Shown here one piece after another: positions 12,672 through 19,088 of a stretch of DNA of 19,088 nucleotides (positions are counted from its first letter, which is position 1; the number at the start of each line of letters is the position of its first letter). The notes under the pieces were generated by a model. That model had not been told where the DNA came from and searched no databases. It worked only from the letters and a program-made list of their open reading frames with translations. The DNA comes from UBA10107 sp964572885 (GTDB lineage Archaea; Nanobdellota; Nanobdellia; Woesearchaeales; UBA10107). Location: NCBI GenBank assembly GCA_964572885.1, contig CAZNFC010000011.1, forward strand, positions 1-19,088, read 5' to 3'. A program made the position numbers and the translations under genes.

Positions 12672-13436
12672 ATGCCTAACATAGAATATGAACGAAGGCT
12701 AGAAGAAGCAAAAAGAATTGCTGATTTCTTCAAAGGAAGGTCGCATGGCGTTCTTCTAACAGGCTCTGTCGCTTATGCTTCGGATTATGTGACAGAAAAT
12801 TCTGATCTGGATTTAACTGTCGTTTTGGACTTAAAAGATTTTAATTATAGAGATTTTTCAAGAGCAACAAGAGCGCCGCATGAAGAGATTGCAGCTGATA
12901 TCATTTCACAGGGAAAAGTACAGGCAGCAATCATAAGATGGGAGAGGGGATTTAAAGTGGGCTTGAATTTATGGGACAAGATTTCTTTTGAACATCTTGC
13001 AAATATGCATCATGGAATTGTGAGAATTCTGAGAGAAGCTGAATTTTCAGGGAATTCGAAATCGGAAAGACTATTTAATTTAAGAGGAGCTGAGCTCAGC
13101 TCAGAAATTCCTGATTATCTTGATGAGAAGAGAACGAGAGAATTTATTCAAGGAAGAGCAGTTCAAAAGCTGCATCCAATATTTGAAACTCATTCTGATG
13201 TATATCTGTCTGCAGTGCCTAATAATTTCATATTGGATCCGCATATTTTATCTGAAAGAGAGGATTATATCGGAAGGCAGATACGGCATTTCCTTAGGGT
13301 TTTAAGGTCGAAATTGGCCGAGAAATACGGTCTGCATCACGATAGCTCAGTTTCTTTATTAAATGTGATTCCAGAAGAATTTAGGAATAAAATAAATGGA
13401 ACAGAGTTGGAAAGGCAGTTGGGAAGCTTCTTTTAA
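12672..13436 (+). CDS. Nucleotidyltransferase-fold protein (Pol beta superfamily)
   Basis: A 254-residue protein whose first 110 residues form a nucleotidyltransferase domain. GSVAYASDY begins the active-site helix at G31-S32, and SDLDLTVVLD supplies the metal-binding pair D45 and D47. A possible third acid lies in the following strand region (about residue 76, in ADIIS). The remaining 140 residues are largely helical and charged and show no second domain I can name. The superfamily includes tRNA-modifying, antibiotic-modifying and MNT-type antitoxin enzymes. No HEPN-like partner gene is adjacent, which argues against a HEPN/MNT toxin-antitoxin pair. Function is therefore open. A short ATG at 12668 hits a stop at once, so 12672 is the start. 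The TAA lies in TTAA shared with the convergent gene. Confidence 0.78.
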   Translation: MPNIEYERRLEEAKRIADFFKGRSHGVLLTGSVAYASDYVTENSDLDLTVVLDLKDFNYRDFSRATRAPHEEIAADIISQGKVQAAIIRWERGFKVGLNLWDKISFEHLANMHHGIVRILREAEFSGNSKSERLFNLRGAELSSEIPDYLDEKRTREFIQGRAVQKLHPIFETHSDVYLSAVPNNFILDPHILSEREDYIGRQIRHFLRVLRSKLAEKYGLHHDSSVSLLNVIPEEFRNKINGTELERQLGSFF

Positions 13437-13891
13437 TATGTCCTTCCTCTTTTCTTGTTCATCTGCTTCCTGATTGAGGACTTTCTTTTGTTTTTCCTTA
13501 CTTCAAGTTCTCTTCTTCTTATGCTTTTATCATTTTTATTCTGGGACTTTCTGAATTCGTACCTTCTTGAGGTATCATTTCCAAACTTCTTTTTCGCAAT
13601 ATTAAGCAAGTCAACAAATGCTTCATGTATTCCTCTCGGCAGATCCCAGTCATGCGTTTTATCCACATCTATTGAGCTTCCTGAAGATATCAATTTCAGA
13701 TGAACTGAATATTTAGACCTGTTTCCGCCTTTGTTATATGATTTGACATGAACAAGAACATCGATATCATTGTGAGCCTCTCTTTGAAGAATAGGCAGAT
13801 ATTCCTGAGCAATCCCCTTGACGATTGTCTGCTCCAATGGTTCCAGATATTTCAACCCTGTAAATTCCATGGTGCTTGTCGTATCTGCCAT
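13433..13891 (-). CDS. Possible S30AE/HPF-like ribosome-associated protein with basic tail
   Basis: A 152-residue protein in two parts. Residues 8-103 show a helix (PLEQTIVKGIAQEYLPILQR), then strands (DIDVLVHVKSY, RSKYSVHLKLIS, SSIDV), then a helix (GIHEAFVDLLNIAKKKF). This order resembles the beta-alpha-beta-beta-beta-alpha fold of hibernation factors HPF, RaiA and YfiA, which bind the 30S decoding centre and silence ribosomes. Residues 108-152 are an arginine- and lysine-rich, probably disordered tail ending KKRGRTY, suited to RNA contact. The assignment is by fold pattern only and the similarity is modest; another small RNA-binding protein remains possible. A TATA box 26-27 bases upstream implies a leaderless message. 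Neighbours give no further clue, apart from RNA-related genes close by. Confidence 0.55.
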   Translation of the reverse strand: MADTTSTMEFTGLKYLEPLEQTIVKGIAQEYLPILQREAHNDIDVLVHVKSYNKGGNRSKYSVHLKLISSGSSIDVDKTHDWDLPRGIHEAFVDLLNIAKKKFGNDTSRRYEFRKSQNKNDKSIRRRELEVRKNKRKSSIRKQMNKKRGRTY

Positions 13892-13913
13892 GAGTTAAAT
13901 TATGCTTGGAGAG

Positions 13914-13921
13914 TTTTTAAA
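13914..13921 (-). promoter_or_regulatory. TATA box for the HPF-like gene
   Basis: On the plus strand TTTTTAAA, read as TTTAAAAA on the minus strand, centred 26-27 bases before the ATG at 13891. Confidence 0.55.
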
Positions 13922-13934
13922 GGTTTTGAAAAAG

Positions 13935-13942
13935 AATATATA
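13935..13942 (+). promoter_or_regulatory. TATA box for the HPH-motif protein, deciding its start
   Basis: AATATATA, centred 26-27 bases before ATG 13965. A start at 13902 would put this box inside the coding region. Confidence 0.5.
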
Positions 13943-13964
13943 CTCATTCATGTTACATTTTAGA

Positions 13965-14339
13965 ATGGCAGAAAGACGAGCTGTAAGATTTCCAAGGAAT
14001 CATGGAAAGTTAAGCGCGGATTTTCTTAGATTTGATGGCGGTGTAAGGCAATTAGCGACACATCCTCATTTAGCTTCACTTAGAAGACCGACTAATTTTT
14101 TCGACGGACTCTCAGAAACAGCATCCGCACATAAAAAAAGAGAGAATTCACAGTCCAAGCCATTAGATTCTACGATAAAAGCAATGATAGAGGCTGCTAA
14201 TTCTTTCAGAGATGACCCTTCTTCTGTTCAACTCTCTTCGCATCCTCATGTTAGATATAAGAATGAAGAATATGCAAGGGGAATGCACATTGGCGTCTAT
14301 GTAAGGTCAAGAAGAAACTACGAAGGTTATCGAAGATAG
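13965..14339 (+). CDS. Unknown basic protein, 124 aa, with duplicated HPH motif
   Basis: I do not recognise this protein. From ATG 13965 it has 124 residues, rich in arginine, histidine and serine, with no membrane segment or signal peptide. It holds two copies of an eight-residue motif, QLATHPHL at 29-36 and QLSSHPHV at 89-96, exactly 60 residues apart. The segments around them differ (SLRRPTNFFDGL after the first, RYKNEEYARG after the second). The centre, about 52-70, is charged and low in hydrophobics. The start was chosen by its TATA box; ATG 13950 and ATG 13902 are in frame upstream but would include or precede that box. It is divergent from the HPF-like gene and precedes RNase HII, which has its own promoter. 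Metal or nucleic-acid binding through the histidines is only a guess. Confidence 0.65.
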   Translation: MAERRAVRFPRNHGKLSADFLRFDGGVRQLATHPHLASLRRPTNFFDGLSETASAHKKRENSQSKPLDSTIKAMIEAANSFRDDPSSVQLSSHPHVRYKNEEYARGMHIGVYVRSRRNYEGYRR

Positions 14340-14367
14340 TTTGTTTTATTATATTATCTCTGCAAAC

Positions 14368-14375
14368 TTTTATAT
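14368..14375 (+). promoter_or_regulatory. TATA box for RNase HII
   Basis: TTTATATA, centred 27-28 bases before ATG 14399. Confidence 0.6.
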
Positions 14376-14398
14376 ACACATTATCTCTAATTTTTATC

Positions 14399-15055
14399 AT
14401 GCCATTTGTATGCGGTATTGATGAAGCAGGAAGAGGACCTGTAATCGGCCCGTTAGTCATAGTAGGAGTCCTCGCGAATGAGGAGCAGGAGAAGAATTTG
14501 TTAGAGTTAGGAGTGAAGGATTCTAAGTTGTTGACTCCAATCCAAAGAGAAAGGATGTTTGACAAGATAAAAGGAATTGTAGAGAAATATGAAATAATTA
14601 TTATTGAACCGGCAGAAATAGACAAAGCAGTCGGAAAGAAAGACGGATTGAATTTAAACTGGCTTGAAGCAGATAAATCTGTAGAGATAATAAATAAATT
14701 GAAGCCTTTCCAGGCTGTTGTTGACTGCCCTTCAAACAATATAAGGCAGTATTCAGATTACATAAAGAGCAGGTTGAAAACTAATTCTGTAATAATTGCA
14801 GAACATAAGGCAGACCAGACTTATCCAATTGTTTCAGCAGCTTCGATATTAGCGAAAGTCACAAGAGACGATCTGATACAGGAAATAAAGAAGAAATACA
14901 AGATAGAGTTCGGTTCTGGTTATATGACTGATCCTTTGACGCAGATATTCATAAAAAATAACTGGAATAAATTTCCAATATTCAGGACAAGCTGGGAAAG
15001 CTATAAGCAACTGCTTAGAGGAAAAAGCCAGACCAAGCTGTTTAGCGAAGAATAG
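14399..15055 (+). CDS. rnhB: Ribonuclease HII
   Basis: A 218-residue enzyme of the normal archaeal length. The active site is complete: GIDEAGRGP gives D8 and E9, VVDCPS gives D109, and EHKADQTYPIVSAASILAKV gives D139. GSGYMTDP at 172-179 is the conserved substrate-side loop, with Y175 positioned to read the ribonucleotide junction. It cleaves the RNA strand of RNA:DNA hybrids and starts removal of single ribonucleotides from DNA. The tail ends KSQTKLFSEE: Q211 and L214 sit as in a PIP box, but the two aromatic positions are missing, so PCNA binding is doubtful. It lies upstream of SMC on the same strand with a 105-base gap and a separate TATA box for each. Confidence 0.97.
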   Translation: MPFVCGIDEAGRGPVIGPLVIVGVLANEEQEKNLLELGVKDSKLLTPIQRERMFDKIKGIVEKYEIIIIEPAEIDKAVGKKDGLNLNWLEADKSVEIINKLKPFQAVVDCPSNNIRQYSDYIKSRLKTNSVIIAEHKADQTYPIVSAASILAKVTRDDLIQEIKKKYKIEFGSGYMTDPLTQIFIKNNWNKFPIFRTSWESYKQLLRGKSQTKLFSEE

Positions 15056-15104
15056 GCTTATACGCCTTCTAAACCTATTTTAAGCCATTTTAACGACCGC
15101 AATC

Positions 15105-15112
15105 TTTAAATA
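15105..15112 (+). promoter_or_regulatory. Candidate TATA box for SMC
   Basis: TTTAAATA, centred about 52 bases before ATG 15161, so this transcript would have a leader of roughly 25 bases. Two GAGGT copies lie in it, at 15143-15147 and 15154-15158; neither has ideal spacing to the ATG (13 and 2 bases). Confidence 0.45.
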
Positions 15113-15160
15113 TCGTCCTATACTGAATTTTAATAGAAAAATGAGGTCTTAAAGAGGTTT

Positions 15161-18100
15161 ATGACTAAAATAAACAAGCTAATTCTGCATGGATTCAAAT
15201 CCTTTGCAAGGAGAACCGAGCTTTTGTTTAATGATGACTTCAACTGCGTCGTAGGCCCTAACGGTTCAGGGAAATCAAATATTCTCGATGCATTGTGTTA
15301 TGTTCTTGGAAAATCTTCTGCAAAAGCTTTACGTACAGAAAAATCATCTCATTTAATTTACAATGGAGGCAAATCGAAGAAGCCGTCTGAAAAAGCAGAA
15401 GTATCTATTGTTTTCGATAACAAAGGAAAAGATTTTCCTTATGATGTACCTGAAATAAAAGTCTCAAGATTTGTCAATCATAAAGGAAATTCTGTCTATA
15501 AGATAAATGACAAGACAGTAACAAGACAGCAAGTCGTTGAATTATTATCATTAGCAAAGATCGATGCAGACGGTCATAATATCATTCTACAAGGAGATAT
15601 CATAAGATTCTGCGAGATGGCAGGAGAAGAGAGAAGGATGCTCATAGAAGAGATTGCAGGAATCTCAGTCTATGAAGACAAGAAAAATAAAGCATTATCA
15701 CAACTTAATGGAGTGGAAGAAAAGCTGAAAGAAGCCGAAATAGTCCTCAATGAAAGAGGAGAATATCTTAAAGGATTGAAAAAAGAAAGGGACGAGGCAT
15801 TAAAATATTCTGATCTGAACAATAAACTGAAGACCTCAAAAGCTTCTTACTTGAACAAGCAAATAGAAAGAAAGTCATCTGAGTTCAATAAGTATGATGT
15901 CGAGTTAAAGAAACAATACGAATTGATCGAAAAGCAGAGAAACATAATCTCAGAATTAAAAGATGAAATAAACAAGAAGAGAACAGAGATTGACGAGATA
16001 AACAAGGAAATTGAGACGAAAGGAGAAAAGGAGCAGGTAAAACTGCATAAGGAAGTAGAGGAATTAAGAGTAAACATAGGCACTTCCAAGAATAAGATAG
16101 AATCTATGAAGAATGAGATCGTAAAAGTCAAGCAGAGAAAAGAGCAATTGCAGGATAACATAAAGGAAGTGAAGGACAGGATACAGAAGATCGAGGTCGA
16201 ACAGGTCTCAGCTCAAAAAGAAATTACTTCAAGGAACAAGGAGTTAGATTTAATAAATAAAAAAATAGAGGATTTCAAGAAAAAGAACAAGCTTGATGAT
16301 GTCTCTGAAATAGAGAAAAAGATGGATGAGATAGACAAGCAGGTCGAAGAAAAACAGAAGCAGGCTCAGGATCTAAGACAAAAACAGCAGGATCTTCTCA
16401 GAGAAAAAGACAGGACAGAATTCCAGGTCCAGGCATTGGATGAGAAGATGGACAAGATGCTTCAGCTTGAAAAAGAAAACAAGGTTCAGATAGAGGAATT
16501 GAAGAAGAAAAAAGAAGATTTCAAGAAATCAGCATCAGAATTAAATCAGATACTGAATAAAAATTCAAATATTTCTGCTCAATTAGCGACAGCAAGAGGA
16601 AAACTGAACACAGCTAATGAAGAATTATCAAGAGTGCAGTCAAAGTTGTCTGCAATCAAAGAGACTGACGGCGCATTGAATGTTGTTCTTGAACAAAAAG
16701 ACAAAATAAAAGGAATATACGGCACTATATCTGAATTAGGAAAAGTAAGTTCAAAATATGCGATGGCATTGGAAGTCGCTGCAGCCAACAGGATAAAGTC
16801 AGTTGTCGTTGATTCTGATGTGACTGCGCAGAAATGCATAGAATTCCTGAAAGACAAAAGAGCAGGATTCGCTAATTTTATTCCATTGAATAAGATAAAG
16901 TCGAGAGGAATTGATGATTCGATGAGGAAATACTCAAAAGAATCAGGAGTTCTCGGGTTTGCAGTTGATCTTGTCACATTCGACAAAAAATACGAAGCAG
17001 CTTTCAATTTCGTCTTTGGATCCACATTAGTTGTTGAAAGCTTAGATACTGCAAGAAAGATTGGAATAGGAAACATAAAGATGGTCACTCTTGACGGAGA
17101 TGTTGCTGAAGCATCAGGAATGATGCAGGGTGGATTCAGAGAGAAAAGGACAAGGACTGGGTTCTCTCAGCTGGAATTAGACCAAGACTTGAAAAAGTGG
17201 CAGGAAATAGTTTCTGATAATGATTCATTGATCAAGAGATTAGAGAAAGAAAGAGAAGATACTGAAAAAGAGATATCAAAATTAAGAGAATTCAAGGCAA
17301 ATGTAGAAGGAGATATAATCAAATTAGAGAAAATATTACATCTTGAATCGGATGACACGGATGCTTCAAAAAAAGTGAAGAAAGAGCAGGAAGCTATGCT
17401 TTCTAAATTAGACAAGGAGATCGACAAGATAAATCAGGAGATAACTGACCTTAATTTCAAGATTGCAGATTCAAAATCAGAGAAGCAGGAGATGAGGGAT
17501 AAGATAAATCAGTTAAGAAATCCAATTTTATTAGCTGAATTAAATACATTCGAGGAGAAAAAGACGCAATTGAAGGAAGAGTTAATTAAGCTTGAAGGAT
17601 TGCATAAGAATCTTGATCTACAGATTAAGACTATGCTTTCTCCTGAGACTGAGAAGACTTTGAACATCATAAAACAGCATGATAGTGAAGAAATTGATTT
17701 CAATGAACAGGTAAAGAGATTAAAGGAAGTGATAGATAATAATTCAAGATCATTGAAAGAGAAAGAAGAGATGGAAGAGAAATTCATGAAGCAGTTCAAG
17801 GACTTGTTCGTGAAGAGACAGAAGGCGGATGAGATGATTACCTCTTTATCTGATAAAGTGGAAGACAACGGAGAGAAATCAAGAAAGATAGAATTGGAAG
17901 TAAATACGAGCAAATTAGAATCAGTAAGGATATCAACCGAGCTTGAAGGATTAAAGAATGAATTCTCGCAGTTCGAGGGAGTTGAATTGCATACAAGCGT
18001 TCCTGAAGCAGAATTGAAAGCTCAGATATCTAAATATGAATCCACTCTTGGAAGGATGGAATCAGTCAACATGAAGGCATTGGAGATGTATGATATCATG

Positions 18101-18646
18101 GAAAAGGAATATAACTCATTACAGGAGAAGAAAACTCAATTAGGAACTGAAAGAGAAGATGTCTTGATGCTTATCAATGAGATTGAGACAAAGAAGATAG
18201 AGTTGTTCATGAAAGAATTTGAGGCAGTGAATGATCATTTCAAGAGAATATTCGGGCAGTTATTATCGAAAGGAGAGGCTTTTTTGAAATTAGAGAATCC
18301 TCAGGATCCTTTCTCTGCAGGTGTTGAGATAAAAGTCAAGTTATCAGGAAATAAATTTATGGATATTAGATCGTTATCTGGTGGAGAAAAGACTATGACT
18401 GCATTGGCGTTTATATTCTCTATACAAGAGTTCGAGCCTGCTTCATTCTATATCCTTGATGAGGTTGATGCAGCTTTAGATAAGAAAAACGCTGAAAGGC
18501 TTGCTAATTTAGTTAACAAATATTCAGAGAAAGCGCAGTATATCATGATTTCTCATAATGATGGTGTAATAACTTCTGCTAAGACACTATACGGCGTCTC
18601 TATGGATACAGATGGCATTTCTAATGTTGTTAGCTTGAAATTGTGA
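15161..18646 (+). CDS. smc: Chromosome segregation ATPase SMC
   Basis: A 1161-residue protein with the full SMC plan. The N-terminal head has Walker A GPNGSGKS at 32-39 and the Q-loop in ILQGDIIRF near 142-150. A first coiled coil runs from about 170 to 505, rich in K, E and Q. The hinge follows, from GIYGTISELG (518) to about 655, ending GMMQGGF. A second coiled coil covers about 670-1010. The C-terminal head carries the signature LSGGEKTM at 1072-1079 and Walker B YILDE with D1100 and E1101. Two such proteins dimerise at the hinge and, with a kleisin, entrap and compact DNA. No kleisin (ScpA) or ScpB gene lies beside it in this window. Length is ordinary and no break in the frame is seen. 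A 130-residue membrane protein follows with its own promoter. Confidence 0.98.
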   Translation: MTKINKLILHGFKSFARRTELLFNDDFNCVVGPNGSGKSNILDALCYVLGKSSAKALRTEKSSHLIYNGGKSKKPSEKAEVSIVFDNKGKDFPYDVPEIKVSRFVNHKGNSVYKINDKTVTRQQVVELLSLAKIDADGHNIILQGDIIRFCEMAGEERRMLIEEIAGISVYEDKKNKALSQLNGVEEKLKEAEIVLNERGEYLKGLKKERDEALKYSDLNNKLKTSKASYLNKQIERKSSEFNKYDVELKKQYELIEKQRNIISELKDEINKKRTEIDEINKEIETKGEKEQVKLHKEVEELRVNIGTSKNKIESMKNEIVKVKQRKEQLQDNIKEVKDRIQKIEVEQVSAQKEITSRNKELDLINKKIEDFKKKNKLDDVSEIEKKMDEIDKQVEEKQKQAQDLRQKQQDLLREKDRTEFQVQALDEKMDKMLQLEKENKVQIEELKKKKEDFKKSASELNQILNKNSNISAQLATARGKLNTANEELSRVQSKLSAIKETDGALNVVLEQKDKIKGIYGTISELGKVSSKYAMALEVAAANRIKSVVVDSDVTAQKCIEFLKDKRAGFANFIPLNKIKSRGIDDSMRKYSKESGVLGFAVDLVTFDKKYEAAFNFVFGSTLVVESLDTARKIGIGNIKMVTLDGDVAEASGMMQGGFREKRTRTGFSQLELDQDLKKWQEIVSDNDSLIKRLEKEREDTEKEISKLREFKANVEGDIIKLEKILHLESDDTDASKKVKKEQEAMLSKLDKEIDKINQEITDLNFKIADSKSEKQEMRDKINQLRNPILLAELNTFEEKKTQLKEELIKLEGLHKNLDLQIKTMLSPETEKTLNIIKQHDSEEIDFNEQVKRLKEVIDNNSRSLKEKEEMEEKFMKQFKDLFVKRQKADEMITSLSDKVEDNGEKSRKIELEVNTSKLESVRISTELEGLKNEFSQFEGVELHTSVPEAELKAQISKYESTLGRMESVNMKALEMYDIMEKEYNSLQEKKTQLGTEREDVLMLINEIETKKIELFMKEFEAVNDHFKRIFGQLLSKGEAFLKLENPQDPFSAGVEIKVKLSGNKFMDIRSLSGGEKTMTALAFIFSIQEFEPASFYILDEVDAALDKKNAERLANLVNKYSEKAQYIMISHNDGVITSAKTLYGVSMDTDGISNVVSLKL

Positions 18647-18651
18647 TAATC

Positions 18652-18659
18652 TTTTTAAA
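18652..18659 (+). promoter_or_regulatory. TATA box for the 130-aa membrane protein
   Basis: TTTTTAAA, centred 26-27 bases before ATG 18682, just after the SMC stop. Confidence 0.55.
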
Positions 18660-18681
18660 GCATAGTTGATATTCTGACATT

Positions 18682-19074
18682 ATGTACAAAAAAGAGGAGT
18701 TACTGACGTTATTCGTAATCTCATTAGCGTTAGTCGCAGCTTCCGTCCTTATCTATATGTGGAAGAGTCCTGAAATCATAGGAAATGCAGAATTAACAAA
18801 TTTTTCAATATTAATCGCAATTATATCGCTATTGATTCTTGTAGGAATAGCTGTAATAATCGGAGCGATAATAACTGTGCATAGACTGCAGAATGAAGTG
18901 GAAAAGCACAAGGATGCGGCAGCATTGACAAAATCAATATTAGCAAAGCATCCGAACATGAATATCGTCAATTATGTGATGACTGCAAGGATGAATAACT
19001 TCTCAGATGAACAGATAATAAAAAAATTAAAGGAAGAAGGCTGGGAAATCAAAGATATAAAGAAATATTTATAA
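18682..19074 (+). CDS. Unknown membrane protein, 130 aa, two helices and a cytosolic tail
   Basis: Two hydrophobic helices (about 8-26 and 42-68) are followed by a short coiled stretch (HRLQNEVEKHKDAAALTKSI) and a compact helical tail. The tail, NYVMTARMNNFSDEQIIKKL then KEEGWEIKDIKKYL, has a form I recall from membrane proteins of DPANN and CPR lineages: Y-hh-A-x-x-x-x-x-S-D-E-x-I-x-x-x-L-x-x-x-GW. This pattern is usually attached to different membrane anchors and may be an interaction module; its role is unknown to me. Being next to SMC raises the idea of a membrane contact for chromosome organisation, but it has its own TATA box, so that is speculation. The gene is complete within the window. 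Confidence 0.75.
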   Translation: MYKKEELLTLFVISLALVAASVLIYMWKSPEIIGNAELTNFSILIAIISLLILVGIAVIIGAIITVHRLQNEVEKHKDAAALTKSILAKHPNMNIVNYVMTARMNNFSDEQIIKKLKEEGWEIKDIKKYL

Positions 19075-19088
19075 ATTATCTATCCTGC

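Noticed and set aside
12672..13436. MNT/HEPN toxin-antitoxin pair
   Set aside because: The nucleotidyltransferase motif is present, but no HEPN-like gene is adjacent on the same strand and the protein is longer than typical MNT antitoxins.
13902..13964. Longer start for the HPH-motif protein
   Set aside because: It would include the TATA box at 13935-13942, and the added residues (KVLKKNIYSFMLHF) look like translated promoter sequence.
14251..14739. 162-codon open frame antisense to RNase HII
   Set aside because: It spans the RNase HII promoter and start and has no recognisable domain.
15051..15086. Hairpin terminator after RNase HII (AATAGG/CCTATT or GGCTTA/TAAGCC)
   Set aside because: The arms are six bases with loops of about 20 bases and the two pairings conflict; too weak to call, although the T-rich sequence there may still end transcription.
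15141..15152. Three-codon leader frame ATG AGG TCT TAA before SMC
   Set aside because: Such a short frame is expected by chance and nothing ties it to regulation.
16579..17088. 169-codon open frame antisense to SMC, with others at 15847-16161 and 17509-17913
   Set aside because: These are shadows of the lysine- and glutamate-rich coiled-coil and hinge coding sequence; their products are serine- and phenylalanine-rich with no motif or promoter.
1..19088. CRISPR array, transposon or prophage
   Set aside because: No regularly spaced repeats, terminal inverted repeats with transposase, or phage structural genes were seen.

Overview
This window looks like part of an AT-rich, very compact archaeal genome, most likely a DPANN archaeon of the Woesearchaeota/Pacearchaeota kind. 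The archaeal evidence is direct: an aIF5A with a deoxyhypusine-site motif, a zinc-ribbon ribosomal protein L40e, a Trm-G10-like tRNA methyltransferase, an Nre repair protein ending in a PCNA-binding box, an archaeal initiator tRNA with an A1:U72 pair and a GGG/CCC anticodon stem, tRNAs without an encoded CCA, and TATA boxes about 26 bases before most start codons. The DPANN placement is an inference from compactness, the minimal bacterial-style alanyl-tRNA synthetase and general protein character; no rRNA gene is present to settle it.

Layout. 1-651 (+): the end of a lipoprotein with a Kazal-like domain, then a membrane metal-hydrolase-like protein. 648-1589 (-): tRNA guanine-N2 methyltransferase. 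1682-2127 (+): a winged-helix protein followed by a 46-residue membrane protein that starts inside its stop codon. 2124-3855 (-): a three-gene unit aIF5A, L40e, site-2 protease. 3917-3987 (-): tRNA-Gly(TCC). 4029-5911 (-): alpha/beta hydrolase and DHH phosphoesterase. 6007-7164 (+): Nre repair protein. 7145-9360 (-): AlaRS lacking C-Ala, and a small unknown protein upstream with its own promoter. 9496-10176 (+): PIN-like nuclease. 10139-12004 (-): XPD-like Fe-S helicase. 12151-12420 (+): small winged-helix regulator with a palindrome in its promoter. 12461-12628 (+): initiator tRNA-Met and tRNA-Ser(GCT). 12672-13436 (+): nucleotidyltransferase. 13433-13891 (-): S30AE/HPF-like protein. 13965-14339 (+): unknown basic protein with a duplicated HPH motif. 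14399-15055 (+): RNase HII. 15161-18646 (+): SMC. 18682-19074 (+): unknown two-helix membrane protein.

Two themes dominate. One is genome maintenance: DHH nuclease-like protein, Nre, XPD-like helicase, RNase HII, SMC and perhaps the PIN protein. The other is translation and its upkeep: AlaRS, tRNA methyltransferase, aIF5A, L40e, three tRNAs and the HPF-like protein. I see no CRISPR array, transposon, integrase or prophage. No gene-free stretch exceeds 150 bases.

Architecture is the most striking aspect. All five convergent gene pairs overlap at their 3' ends (4, 4, 20, 38 and 4 bases). All five divergent pairs share a short spacer holding one TATA box per direction. Tightly packed same-strand genes overlap as TAATG or ATGA. 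This pattern exposed two genes shorter than 60 codons: L40e (53 residues) and the 46-residue membrane protein. The best candidates for undescribed biology are the winged-helix plus 46-residue membrane protein pair, the Kazal-like lipoprotein with an added cysteine pair, the possible archaeal ribosome-hibernation protein, and the HPH-motif protein.
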